A DNA stretch of 64,000 nt from Arion vulgaris (GCA_020796225.1 CM036753.1:4090001-4154000), one strand, 5' to 3'; shown: positions 1-10,645, counted from the first letter of the stretch. Translations and numbers: made by a program. The notes: a model not told the origin generated them from the sequence alone.

Positions 1-1336
1 ATGCAATATGTTGTTATCTCATAAATAATGATGCAATATGTTGTTCCTCAGATGAATGTGCAATATGTTGTTCTAAATAATGATGCAATATGTTGTTCGC
101 CTCTAATAATGATGCAATATGTTGTTCCTCATAAATAATGATGCAATATGTTGCTCTAAATAATGATGAATATGTTGTTCCATATAATGATGCATATGTG
201 TTCTCTCAAATAATGATGCAAATGTTGTCCCTCATAAATAATGATGCAATATGTTGTTCCTCATGTAATGATGCAATATGTTGTTCCTCTAATAATGATG
301 CAAATTTGTTCCTCTAAATAATGAGCAATATGTTGTTCCTCTAAATAATATGCAATATGTTGTCCTCATAAATAATGATGCAATATGTTGTCCTCTAAAT
401 AATGATGCAATATGTTGTTCCTCTAAAAATATGCAATATGTTGTTCCTCATAAATAATGATGCAATTGTTGTTCCTCTCTTAAATAATGATGCAATATGT
501 TGTTCTCATAATAATGATGCAATATGTTGTTCTCTCTAAATAATGATGCAATATTTGTTCTCTAAATAATGATGCAATTGTATGTTTCCTCTAAATAATG
601 ATGCAATATGTTGTTCCCTATAAATAATGATGCAATATGTTGTTCCTCTAAATAATGATGCAATATGTTGTTCCCTCATAAATAATGATGCAATTATTGT
701 TCCTCTTAAATAATGATGCAATATGTTGTTCCTCATAATAATGATGCAATATGTTGTTCCTCTTAAATAATGATGCAATATTTGTTCCTCTAAATAATGA
801 TGCAATATGTTGTTCCTCTTAAATAATGATGCACTATGTTGTTCCCTCATAAATAATGATGCAATATGTTGTTCTCTTATAAATAATGATGCAATATGTT
901 GTTCTCTTATAAATAATGATGCAATATATTGTTCCCTCTTAAATAATGATGCAATATATTGTTCCCTCTTAAATAATGATGCAATATATTGTTCCCTCTT
1001 AAATAATGATGCAATATATTGTTCCCTCTTAAATAATGATGCAATTTATTGTTCTCTCCTAAATAATGATGCAATATGTTGTTCTCTCTTAAATAATGAT
1101 GCAATATGTTGTTCTCTCTTAAATAATAATGCAATTTATTGTTCTCTCTTAAATAATAATGCAATTTATTGTTCTCTCTTAAATAATGATGCAATATGTT
1201 GTTCTCTCTTAAATAATGATGCAATATGTTGTTCTCTCTTAAATAATAATGCAATATATTGTTCCCTCATAAATAATAATGCAATATATTGTTCCCTCAT
1301 AAATAATGATGCGATATATTGTTCCCTCTTAAATAG
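1..1336. repeat. 30-bp minisatellite, truncated by the window edge
   Basis: About 45 tandem copies of a 30-bp AT-rich unit with core AATAATGATGCAATATGTTG. Positions 1 to about 800 are full of single-base deletions and insertions, while 800-1336 is clean. Because 30 is divisible by 3, the clean part gives long repetitive open frames on both strands; I do not regard these as genes. The array lies in the intron upstream of the GPCR TM7 exon if that gene extends left of the window. Confidence 0.97.
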
Positions 1337-1600
1337 AAAATACTTTATAGATTCGTTCTTCTTCTTCGAACGCTCCATATCGACTTGGTCAACCACTCTT
1401 TGTGATTTATATGTGATCTGAGTCTAAGAGTTATTGTACGTTGTGTACCTACAGGTAGGTCCAGCACATTTCTGCGTCTCTTCTGTTTACTGGGTTAGCT
1501 TTCCTAAGCCCCTACCTTAGTCGCAATCTAATGACGTGTCATGTAGGTTGAGGTGTGACTATTCTTTGATCTACTTACAGTCCCAGGTAACACAATGGCG
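1337..1600 (+). mobile_element. Dispersed retroposon family D, copy 1
   Basis: Starts near TTCTTCTTCTTCGAACGCTCC-like sequence, passes a block reading AACCACTCTTTGTGAT, then TAGGTCCAGCACAT, and ends in a degraded version of the tail CGCCTCTTACGACATG followed by GTAGGT. The same order of blocks recurs at 28585-28910 (+) and 41915-42185 (-). No tRNA-like head is visible. It could be a SINE without a tRNA head or the 3' end of a LINE. Confidence 0.7.
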
Positions 1601-1610
1601 ATAGATTAGT

Positions 1611-1801
1611 TCAGACGGCTAAATTCCACATTCTAATCATGATGACAACAATAGAATCAATAGGTTAATATTGTAACATAAAACACCATATTTGTTCTCA
1701 GTTCACTAAAAACATAAACAGTAGCACTTGTGACAAGCACGAATTTTATCATACTCAGAACGTCCAGAAATCGAATTATTGTTGTATAGATTTTTATAGT
1801 T
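1611..1801. other. AT-rich sequence, nothing recognised
   Basis: Non-repetitive AT-rich sequence between a dispersed repeat and the 24-bp array. I see no exon, tRNA-like box or duplication in it. Confidence 0.5.
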
Positions 1802-2066
1802 GCAATTTGCAGGCAATTCATGACTGTAATTTGTAGGCAATTCAGGGCTGTAATTTGTAGGCAATTCATGACTGTCATTTGTAGGCAATTCATGACTGTC
1901 ATTTGTAGGCAATTCATGACTGTCATTTGTAGGCAATTCATGACTGTAATTTTTAGACAATTCGTGACAGTAATTTGTAGGCAATTCATGGCTGTAATTT
2001 GTAGGCAATTCATGGCTGCACTTTGTAGGCAATTCATGACTGTCATTTGTAGGCAATTCATGACTT
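1802..2066. repeat. 24-bp minisatellite
   Basis: About 11 copies of a 24-bp unit with core TTTGTAGGCAATTCATGACT. The array ends about 100 bp upstream of the TM7 exon, inside the upstream intron. Open frames here on both strands are by-products of the 24-bp period. Confidence 0.97.
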
Positions 2067-2127
2067 CAATTGGATGTCATCAGTTATATTTATGTAATAT
2101 TTACTTGACGTGATTTCTCTCTAGCGG

Positions 2128-2163
2128 CTGAACTTAATTGTTAATTTTCTATTTTTATTTCAG
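2128..2163 (+). other. 3' splice site of the TM7 exon
   Basis: A possible branch-point-like CTGAAC followed by a T-rich tract ends in TTTTATTTCAG at 2163. It sits exactly before the codon for the first Gly of the TM7 peptide. This is a strong match to a metazoan acceptor. Confidence 0.85.
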
Positions 2164-2205
2164 GGTTTTTTCGTGGCCCTCATTTTCTGCTTCTTCAACG
2201 GGGAG
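2164..2205 (+). CDS. Class B (secretin-family) GPCR, TM7 exon (42 nt)
   Basis: This internal exon encodes exactly 14 residues, GFFVALIFCFFNGE, with phase 0 at both ends. The peptide matches the end of transmembrane helix 7 in class B1 receptors, whose consensus is close to GFFVA-aliphatic-aliphatic-aromatic-CF-x-NGE. It is preceded by TTTATTTCAG and followed by GTAAGAG. In vertebrate class B1 genes (calcitonin, CRF1 and PTH receptors) this helix is also carried by a separate 14-codon exon, and its skipping gives known TM7-deleted isoforms, so exon size and phase support the call. Upstream exons must lie left of the window. The next coding exon is probably 31644-31919, which starts with Val as expected after NGE; 9618-9770 is a possible alternative. 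Ligand and subfamily cannot be told from 14 residues. The family assignment is strong; the link to the downstream exons is an inference from phase and sequence. Confidence 0.9.
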
Positions 2206-2211
2206 GTAAGA
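2206..2211 (+). other. 5' splice site of the TM7 exon
   Basis: GTAAGA follows GGGGAG directly, close to the donor consensus. It defines the exon end and leaves phase 0. Confidence 0.85.
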
Positions 2212-2603
2212 GAGGAAAGTACAAAATACAATGTAATCATTTTATTTTCTAGAGCATGATATGAAAGTTAATCCTGTATCGTGCGCATCGTGTTCCTGTG
2301 TTTGTGTATGTGTGTACGTATTTTGATGTTGTCTTCTTGACATATTTGTTTCTAGTTTGTCATTACCCACTTGTTTATTAAAATTATGTGAGTAGTTACA
2401 CAGTAACTTTGACTGATTGAATAATTGATGGTAGTTTCAGAATAGGTAAAAGTTTGCATACAACATTCCTGCGATACGTCCAACGTCAATAATCTTGGTC
2501 ATGAACAGCCTGTTTCTTGTTCATACATAATGTGGTATTCTTTAGCACTTATTCAAATATAGGAAGTTTAATCGATTGGATATGGATATAGGGACATTGT
2601 CAG
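2212..2603. other. Intron sequence, nothing recognised
   Basis: AT-rich intron with a short TG-rich run near 2298-2320. No repeat unit or open frame of note. Confidence 0.5.
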
Positions 2604-2828
2604 GAGCTAGAGCAACGAGCTAGATCCACGAGCTAGAGACACGGGCTTAAGCCAATAGCTCGATCCACGAACTAGAGTCACTAGCTAAAGTCACTAACTA
2701 GAACCATGAACTAGAGCCACGAGAAAGAGCCACGAGCTATAGCCACGAGCTAGATCCATAAGCTAAAGCCACGAGCTAGAGCCACGAGCTAGATCCATAA
2801 GCTAAAACCACGAGCTAGAGCCACGAGT
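2604..2828. repeat. 13-bp degenerate minisatellite
   Basis: About 17 units of 13 bp with consensus AGCTAGAGCCACG, quite diverged from one another. Its right part belongs to the segment duplicated at 2965-3202. Confidence 0.9.
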
Positions 2829-3202
2829 AATATTTCTTTTAAGAAGATGAAATAACAGGATAATACATACAACATTCAATTATCTTCAAAATTACATTAA
2901 TATAATCGCTGGAGGGTGGGGGGAGGGGCACCTCGCATGTGCTTCGGAGTCCATGCACTATCGACTAGCTAAGTCCTAACTAGACCATGAATAGAGCACT
3001 GAAAGAGCCACGAGCTATGCCGATAATCATAGCCAAAGCCGAGCTAGAGCCACGAGCTAGATCCATGCAAAACCACGAGCTAGAGCCAAGTAATATTCTT
3101 TAAAGAAGATGAAATAACAGATAACATACATACAATTATCTTCAAAATTACATTAATATAAACCTGAGGGGGGACACTCGTAAGCCGAGTCATGACTATC
3201 GA
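2681..3202. repeat. Direct duplication of a 284-bp segment; second copy deletion-rich
   Basis: Segment 2681-2964 holds the 13-bp repeats and a unique stretch with AAGAAGATGAAATAACAG. It is followed directly by a second copy at 2965-3202. The second copy has the same order of sequence but has lost about 46 bases through many scattered single-base and short deletions and shows few substitutions. That pattern suggests an unpolished duplicate or assembly artefact rather than old divergence. Confidence 0.85.
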
Positions 3203-3281
3203 TGAGATCTTCCGTGTATAAACATGAAAGAGCTAGACATGATATTACCCAAGTGCTATGGCGACGGTCTTATCAATCAAC

Positions 3282-4466
3282 TAGTACTATCGTACAAAGA
3301 AGTACTATCGTACAAAGAAGTACTATCGTACAAAGAAGTACTATCGTACACAGAAGTACTATCGTACAAAGAAGTACTATCGTACAAAGAAGTACTATCG
3401 CTACAAAAAGTACTATCATACACAGAAGTACTATCGTACAAAGTACTATCGTACACAGAAGTACTATCGTAAAGAAGTACTATCGTACACAGAAGTACTA
3501 TCTACAGTACTATCGTAAAGTACTATCGTACACAGAAGTACTATCGTATTCACGAAGTACTATCGTACAAAGTACTATCGTACAGAAGTATATCTATCAG
3601 TACTATCGTACAAGAAGTACTATCGTACACAGAAGTACTATCGTACAAGAGTCTATCGTACAAGAAGTACTATCGTACAAGAAGTACTATCGTACAAAGT
3701 ACTATCGTAGACAAAGTACTATCGTACACAGAAGTACTATCGTACAACAGAAGTACTATCGTACACAGAAGTACTATCATTACAGAAGTACTATCGTACA
3801 CAGAAGTACTATCGTACAAGAAGTACTATCGTACACAGAAGTACTATCGTACACGAAGTACTATCGTACAAGAAGTACTATCGTGAATACTATCGTACAA
3901 GAAGTACTATCGTCACGATCTATCGAAGTACTATCGTACAAAGAAGTACTATCGTACACAGAAGTACTATCGTACACAGAAGTACTATATCGTACGATTA
4001 TCAGAAGTACTATCGTACACAGAAGTACTATCGTACACAGAAGTACTATCGTACACAGAAGTACTATCGTGCACAGAAGTACTATCGTCAGAAGTACTAT
4101 CGTACACAGAAGTACTATCGTACAGAGATATCGTCACAGAAGTACTATCGTACACAAGAGTACTATCGTACACAGAAGTACTATCGTACAAGAAGTACTA
4201 TCGTCACAGAAGTACTATCGTACAAGAAGTACTAGTCAGTACACAGAGTACTATCGTACAGAAGTACTATCGTACACAGAAGTACTATCGTACACAGAAG
4301 TACTATCGTACACAGAAGTACTATCGTACACGAAGTCTATCGTACAGAAGTACTATCGTGCACAGAAGTACTATCGTACACAGAAGTACTATCGTCAAGA
4401 AGTACTATCTCACAGAGTATTATCACGTCACGCACACGTGCATATCGTACAGAAGTACTATCGTGA
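3282..4466. repeat. 18-bp minisatellite
   Basis: About 65 copies of an 18-bp unit AGTACTATCGTACACAGA, with many small indels. The unit is a sub-segment of the 68-bp unit of the next array, which begins where this one ends. Open frames through it (for example 3202-4470 +) are by-products of the 18-bp period. Confidence 0.97.
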
Positions 4467-6271
4467 CTAATATCATCGTGGGTATTGACTTCACGTCGCA
4501 CAGCGTTACACAGAAGTACTATCGTGACTAATATCATCGTAGGTATTGACTTCACGTGTACCACACGCTTGATATACACAGAAGTACTATCGTGACTAAT
4601 ATCATCGTAGGTATTGACTTCACGTGCACCACACGCTTGATATACACAGAAGTACTATCGTGACTAATATCATCGTAGGTCCTGACATTACGTGCACCAC
4701 ACGCTTGATATACACAGAAGTACTATCGTGACTAATATCATCGTAGGTCCTGACATTACGTGCACCACACGCTTGATATACACAGAAGTACTATCGTGAC
4801 TAATATCATCGTAGGTATTGACTTCACGTGCACCACACGCTTGATATACACAGAAGTACTATCGTGACTAATATCATCATAGGTCCTGACATAACGTGCA
4901 CCACACGCTTGATATACACAGAAGTACTATCGTGACTAATATCATCGTAGGTCCTGACATTACGTGCACCACACGCTTGATATACACAGAAGTACTATCG
5001 TGACTAATATCATCATAGGTCCTGACATAACGTGCACCACACGCTTGATATACACAGAAGTACTATCGTGACTAATATCATCGTAGGTATTGACTTCACG
5101 TGCACCACACGCTTGATATACACAGAAGTACTATCGTGACTAATATCATCGTAGGTCCTGACTTCACGTGCACCACACGCTTGATATACACAGAAGTACT
5201 ATCGTGACTAATATCATCGTAGGTCCTGACATTACGTGCACCACACGCTTGATATACACAAAGTACTATCGTGACTAATATCATCGTAGGTTGACTTACG
5301 TGCACCACACGCTTGATATACACAGAAGTACTATCGTGACTAATATCATCGTAGGTATTGACTTCACGTGCACCACACGCTTGATATACACAGAAGTACT
5401 ATCGTGACTAATATCATCGTAGGTCCTGACATTACGTGCACCACACGCTTGATATACACAGAAGTACTATCGTGACTAATATCATCGTAGGTCCTGACAT
5501 TACGTGCACCACATGCTTGATATACACAGAAGTACTATCGTGACTAATATCATCGTAGGTATTGACTTCACGTGCACCACACGCTTGATATACACAGAAG
5601 TACTATCGTGACTAATATCATCGTAGGTATTGACTTCACGTGCACCACACGCTTGATATACACAGAAGTACTATCGTGACTAATATCATCGTAGGTATTG
5701 ACATTACGTGCACCACACGCTTGATATACACAGAAGTACTATCGTGACTAATATCATCGTAGGTCCTGACATTACGTGCACCACACGCTTGATATACACA
5801 GAAGTACTATCGTGACTAATATCATCGTAGGTCCTGACATTACGTGCACCACACGCTTGATATACACAGAAGTACTATCGTGACTAATATCATCGTAGGT
5901 CCTGACATTACGTGCACCACATGATTGATATACACAGAAGTACTATCGTGACTAATATCATCGTAGGTATTGACTTCACGTGCACCACACGCTTGATATA
6001 CACAGACGTACTATCGTGACTAATATCATCGTAGGTCCTGACATTACGTGCACCACACGCTTGATATACACAGAAGTACTATCGTGACTAATATCATCGT
6101 AGGTCCTGACATTACGTGCACCACACGCTTGATATACACAGAAGTACTATCGTGACTAATATCATCGTAGGTATTGACTTCACGTGCACCACACGCTTGA
6201 TATACACAGAAGTACTATCGTGACTAATATCATCGTAGGTATTGACATTACGTGCACCACACGTTTGATAT
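4448..6271. repeat. 68-bp minisatellite, about 26 copies
   Basis: Each 68-bp unit contains CACAGAAGTACTATCGTGAC, then TAATATCATCGTAGGT and GTGCACCACACGCTTGATAT. Two main unit variants, reading TATTGACTTCACG or CCTGACATTACG at the same place, are interspersed. Copies are otherwise nearly identical, suggesting recent homogenisation. One unit near 5264-5312 is shortened. Confidence 0.97.
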
Positions 6272-6734
6272 CAGTTGGTTTGAAAAATAAAATAAAGTGG
6301 AAATAGGGTAGCAGAGAGAACAAGACAAGTATACAGTTGTAGTGATATATATTTTCTCTGTGTTTTAGTTTAGCCATTGATCATGTACATAATGTTTTTG
6401 CCAGTTCAGGAGGGGCTAGGGACGAAATATATACAACAATTTTACTTGGTAGATTATCACGTGGAAAGGAGGAAGACCAGATTCGTATAAAAACTGTTTT
6501 ATCCAGAATCCATTTTCCAAGCTGGAGGAAGGGAAACCTACTCCTCTCGCGCTTGCCTTAATGCACGAACGTCCATGATAGCCTCGTATTGGTCTGACTT
6601 GTCTCATTTCCAGATTCTATTTGATATAGGAAACAATCTAGTGATAGATTTGACTGTTGCATGTGACCATATCGATGTAGTTGCCTGATTGCATTGAATG
6701 ATCCTCGCATTTGTTACTTAAGACACTTTGTCTT
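6272..6734. other. Intron sequence between arrays, nothing recognised
   Basis: Non-repetitive sequence. A 63-codon open frame on the minus strand (6416-6607) matches no family I know and has no clear splice sites. Confidence 0.5.
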
Positions 6735-7304
6735 CATCAGATCGCGTTACTACCGACCAATAACATATTAGTATATACATTCATCAGATCGTGTTACTAC
6801 CGACCAATAACATATTAGTATATACATTCATCAGATCATGATTACTACCGACCAATAACATATTAGTATATACATTCATCAGATCGTGTTACTACCGACC
6901 AATAACATATTATTATATACATTCATCAGATCGCGTTACTACCGATCAATAACATATTATTATATACATTCATCAGATGCGTTACTACCGACCAATAACA
7001 TATTAGTATATACATTCATCAGGTCGTGTTACTACCGATCAATAACATATTATTATATACATTCATCAGATCGCGTTACTACCGACCAATAACATATTCT
7101 TATAGACATTCATCAGATCGTGTTACTACCGATCAATAACATATTATTATATACATGCATCAGATCGCGTTACTACCGACCAATAACATATTATTATATA
7201 CATGCATCAGATCGCGTTACTACCGACCAATAACATATTATTATATACATGCATCAGATCGTGTTCATATCGACCAATAACATATTATTAAATACATTCA
7301 TCGA
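6735..7304. repeat. 47-bp minisatellite
   Basis: About 12 copies of a 47-bp unit with core GTTACTACCGACCAATAACA. Variants differ at a few sites, such as CGCG versus CGTG after CAGAT. Confidence 0.96.
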
Positions 7305-7309
7305 TAACA

Positions 7310-7388
7310 ATCAGATGTAAACCAAATATCTGTAATACAAGAATAAAATATCAGATATAAACCAAATATCTGTAATACAAGAATAAAA
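7310..7388. repeat. Two-copy tandem duplication of about 38 bp
   Basis: Two adjacent copies of a segment containing AAACCAAATATCTGTAATAC. Confidence 0.9.
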
Positions 7389-7481
7389 CAGTGAAGATGA
7401 TTGGTTGTCTACTAGAAAACACAAAAATGTTGCAACGAAAAGTGAAGTATATTGTTTATAAAATATCGTGACTTTCTTAAC

Positions 7482-7839
7482 TAAGTTAATAAGCTGGTTG
7501 TTATTTTAAACTTTATAAGCTGGGTTTTTTTAAGTTAATAAGCTGGTTATTTTTTTTAAAGTTAATAAGCTGGGTTTTTTTTAAGTTAATAAGCTGGTTA
7601 TTTTTTTTAAAGTTAATAAGCTGGGTTTTTTTTAAGTTAATAAGCTGGTTATTTTTTTTAAAGTTAATAAGCTGGGTTTTTTTTAAGTTAATAAGTTGGT
7701 TATTTTTTGTAAAGTTAATAAGCTGGGTTTTTTTTAAGTTAATAAGTTGGTTATTTTTTGTAAAGTTAATAAGCTGGGTTTTTTTTTAAACTTTATAAGC
7801 TGGTTTTTTTTTAAGTTAATAAGCTGGGTTTTTTTTAAG
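7482..7839. repeat. About 25-bp T-rich minisatellite with alternating dimer structure
   Basis: Units begin GTTAATAAGCTGG and end either in GGTTTTTTTTAA or in TTATTTTTTTTAAA. The two types alternate, so the true repeating unit is a dimer of about 51 bp. Homopolymer length varies between copies. Confidence 0.93.
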
Positions 7840-7896
7840 TATTCCCAGAGGAAGAACCGGAGCCAAAGCTATGGTAAATAAGTAAACAGTAAACAT

Positions 7897-8525
7897 ATAT
7901 TAACCAGCAGAGAAAGAGGAGAAGGGGAAGACCTAGACATACCTGGAGCTGGAGACATATAAAAAGATAGGTAAAACATGGAAAAAATTGAAGGGCTGGC
8001 AGAAGAGAGGAAGAGCAGGAAGAAGTTTGTTGAAGACGTGTGTTCCGTTGGGAGTTGAAGGTGAAGAAGAGAGGAAGAGCAATAAGAAGTTTGTTGAAGA
8101 CCTCTGCTCCGTTGGGAGTTGAAGGTGAAGAAGAGAGGAAGAGCAATAAGAAGTTTGTTGAAGACCTCTGCTCCGTTGGGAGTTGAAGGTGAAGAAGAGA
8201 GGAAGAGCAATAAGAAGTTTGTTGAAGACCTCTGCTCCGTTGGGAGTTGAAGGTGAAGAAGAGAGGAAGAGCAATAAGAAGTGTGTTGAAGACGTGTGCT
8301 CCGTTGGGAGTTGAAGGTGAAGAAGAGAGGAAGAGCAATAAGAAGTTTGTTGAAGACGTGTGCTCCGTTGGGAGTTGAAGGTGAAGAAGAGAGGAAGAGC
8401 AATAAGAAGTTTGTTGAAGACCTCTGCTCCGTTGGGAGTTGAAGGTGAAGAAGAGAGGAAGAGCAGGAAGAAGTTTGTTGAAGACCTCTGCTCCGTTGGG
8501 AGTTGAAGGTGAAGAAGAGAGAAAG
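7897..8525 (+). mobile_element. LINE 3' end whose last 64 bp are amplified about 8 times
   Basis: 7897-8032 is the decayed C-terminal end of a non-LTR reverse transcriptase ORF, readable across frames as a GRPRHTW-like block followed by a WKKFVEDLCS-like end. From 8003 to 8525 the terminal 64 bp, ending in coding sequence KFVEDLCSVGS plus stop, is repeated in tandem about eight times. The unamplified homologue at 49015-49195 shows the ancestral single arrangement. Since 64 is not divisible by 3, all three minus frames stay open through the array; those open frames are not genes. Confidence 0.85.
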
Positions 8526-8535
8526 AAGAAGACAC

Positions 8536-8655
8536 ATGTATTAAGGGCATCAGGAAAAACAATTAACCAAAGATAGAGTTCGAACCACCACCTTGCTTCT
8601 TACGGTACCCATTGACTAGTCCTCTAGACAAGCGTTTCTCAAAGCACAACAAGAT
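8536..8655 (-). mobile_element. SINE family C, tRNA-like head (minus strand)
   Basis: On the minus strand there is a B-box-like GGTTCGAAC, preceded by a tRNA-like segment and followed by a tail matching TTCCTGATGCCCTTAATAC. The same head and tail order occurs in the inverted pair at 16737-17010. This copy is diverged. Confidence 0.65.
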
Positions 8656-8737
8656 AGCCCGCCTCCTCCCTTTTTTCCGGACTCCCTTAATACTTGTTTC
8701 AGTGCAATTATTTTTTTTAATAAGCCAAGCATGGGAG

Positions 8738-8850
8738 AGTTTATTACTTCTTCTTTGCGTTCGTTCTTTGCCAGCAATTTTAATCACTCTTTGCGATATG
8801 ATTGATCTTTGCCAAGAACATGTATACGTTGCACATTGGTTTGGGAGATT
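8738..8850 (+). mobile_element. Dispersed retroposon family D, diverged 5' fragment
   Basis: Closely matches 49197-49297: both read TTCTTCTTTGCGTTCGTTCT, then CAATTTTAATCA and GTATACGTTGCACATTGGTT. The order resembles the head of family D at 1337 and 28585. Confidence 0.65.
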
Positions 8851-9617
8851 TTATTTCAGAAAAAATGAAATATTGAAAGACAAGTGAAAGATGTTTGTAA
8901 GATGCGATACACGTCTCATGTGTAAATATATACATTCAGATACAGACCAACATGCAGAATAGATAGACATTTCTAAGAAAACTATCATGGAAGTGAAGCT
9001 CTGTAGACAATAAGATAAAGAAGGAACACATGAGAAAAAAAACGTCAGCAACAAGCTATGCCACATCAGATTATATTAATTAAGATGTACAATGAATCAA
9101 AACAAAGTTTTTCCTACGATATTCAACTTGGGAAAACAAACAAATATTTTCAGAATATAATCTCCTGACGTTTTTTACATTTATTTTGGTTCGGAATATT
9201 GAGTGTTTTTGTATGCTGTTTTGTTTAAATATTTCTACCGTTATCTACGTGGCCTGAGTGAAGATATGAAATACATTTCTGAATTGAGCATAAATTATTG
9301 TTAAAGACGTATTTCATTACAAAAACTAAATTTTGTAATCTAATTTTTGTCAAACAAAAAACAATCACTATTAATCTTTTTTCCTCTTTGCATTGGTACA
9401 TTCACTAACTTGATGATTGATCATTTTTCTTGTTAGAATTCTCAGATTATGCACATCAATTTCTGCAACAAAGAAATTTCATCAAAAATCATCAAGTTCC
9501 ATGGGAAATGAAACAGAAACAATCAAAATGAGTTAATGCAAATGTACTTTTGTTTTCATTTAATGTTCTGCTCTTTATTTTTTTCTTTCATTTCTTCAAT
9601 CCTGTTTTGCCTCACAG
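8851..9617 (+). other. Intron sequence ending in a strong 3' splice site
   Basis: AT-rich intron without recognised repeats. The last 50 bases form a long pyrimidine tract with TTTTTTTCTTTCATTTCTTC, ending in TTTGCCTCACAG at 9617. It is one of the best acceptor sites in the window. Confidence 0.75.
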
Positions 9618-9770
9618 CGTCAAGATAAGAAGAGATTTCTAGAACGAATGCTTGGTGCATTAATATCGGCAGGTCGCGTGCCAAATACGCGGAAAGGGAC
9701 CGACACGTATGTGATAAAACCCGGTACAATGAAGTTCAATCTTTCGTCTTTAGACCTTGTAGAAACATAA
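9618..9770 (+). CDS. Candidate alternative last exon of the class B GPCR
   Basis: After the acceptor at 9617, a frame that is phase 0 from the first base runs 50 codons to TAA at 9768-9770. It starts RQDKKRFLERMLG and ends in NLSSLDLVET. Joined to the TM7 exon this would place a basic, amphipathic stretch right after NGE, where class B receptors have helix 8. The C-terminal VET lacks the PDZ-ligand form seen in the other tail. No homologue is known to me, so the evidence is the splice site, the phase match and the absence of stops. An internal GTATGT at about 9706 could act as a donor, but it would leave phase 1, which does not fit the 31644 exon. It could also be an exon of another gene or chance. 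AATAAA-type signals occur near 10493-10503. Confidence 0.5.
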   Translation, partial: RQDKKRFLERMLGALISAGRVPNTRKGTDTYVIKPGTMKFNLSSLDLVET

Positions 9771-9777
9771 GTACTCA

Positions 9778-10182
9778 GTTCATGTTTCTTGTAGAACTAT
9801 TGTGCCACTTGTCAGTGATTCATGTTTCTTGTATAACTATCGTGTCACTTGTCAGTGATTCATGTTTCTTGTATAACTATCGAGTCACTTGTCAGTGATT
9901 CGTGTCTCTTGTAGAACTATCGTGTCACTTCTCAGTGATTCATGTTTCTTGTAGAACTATCGTGTCACGTCAGTGATTCATGTTTCTTGTAGAACTATCG
10001 AGTCACTTGTCAGTGAATCATGTTTCTTGTAGAACTATCGAGTCACTTGTCAGTGAATCATGTTTCTTGTAGAACTATGGAGTCACTTGTCAATGAATCA
10101 TGTTTCTTGTAGTACTATGGAGTCACTTGTCAATGAATCATGTTTCTTGTAGAACTATTGTGCCACTTGTCAATGAATCACG
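9778..10182. repeat. 40-bp minisatellite starting at the candidate last exon
   Basis: About 10 copies of a 40-bp unit with core TTCATGTTTCTTGTAGAACT. The last codons and stop of the candidate exon (CTTGTAGAAACATAAG) resemble the beginning of the unit, so the array may have grown from the exon's 3' end. Confidence 0.95.
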
Positions 10183-10525
10183 TACTTAGTTTAAGTGAGA
10201 GATGCAGTTTCTAGTATTATAAGAGACAGACTATCAAAGATAGGTCTCTGTGCAAAGGTGAACATGTACAAGACTTCTTGGCAGTTAGAAATCGATAAGA
10301 TCAATCTAGAAAGTCGTTGCTCGGGCAAAAATATTTAAAACTAATTAAATTGAAATACTACATCTCTCCTTTAAATTATATTGAATCTCACAGCATTGCT
10401 ACTGAGTTCGTGCACTACCGCTGGTATGTGTGTGTGTATGAATGAGATCTGAGCATACATAGTAACTTACCAAAGTACAATAACGATGAAGTATCAATAA
10501 ATAAAGCAATCATCATATCAAGATA
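10183..10525. other. AT-rich sequence with possible polyadenylation signals
   Basis: Mostly unique AT-rich DNA. AATAAATAAA at about 10493-10503 could serve the candidate exon ending at 9770; this is only a sequence match. Confidence 0.35.
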
Positions 10526-10637
10526 ATAGTACCATATAAAGTACCATATAAAGTACCATATAAAGTACCATAAAAAGTACCATATAAAGTACCATATAAA
10601 GTACCATATAAAGTACCATATAAAGTACCATATAAAG
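10526..10637. repeat. 12-bp minisatellite
   Basis: Nine copies of AGTACCATATAA with one substitution. Confidence 0.96.
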
Positions 10638-10645
10638 GATAATAA

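Noticed and set aside
3202..4470. 422-codon plus-strand frame
   Set aside because: It follows the 18-bp array, with frame switches caused by indels; not a gene.
7835..8562. Three overlapping minus-strand frames of 167 to 222 codons with a shared Ser/Leu-rich pattern
   Set aside because: A 64-bp unit cycles through all three frames. The true coding direction of this sequence is the plus strand, as a LINE end.
9706..9711. Internal donor GTATGT making 9618-9705 a cassette exon
   Set aside because: It would leave 88 nt (phase 1), which does not join in frame to the phase-0 terminal exon. A last-exon model fits better, although it is not proven.
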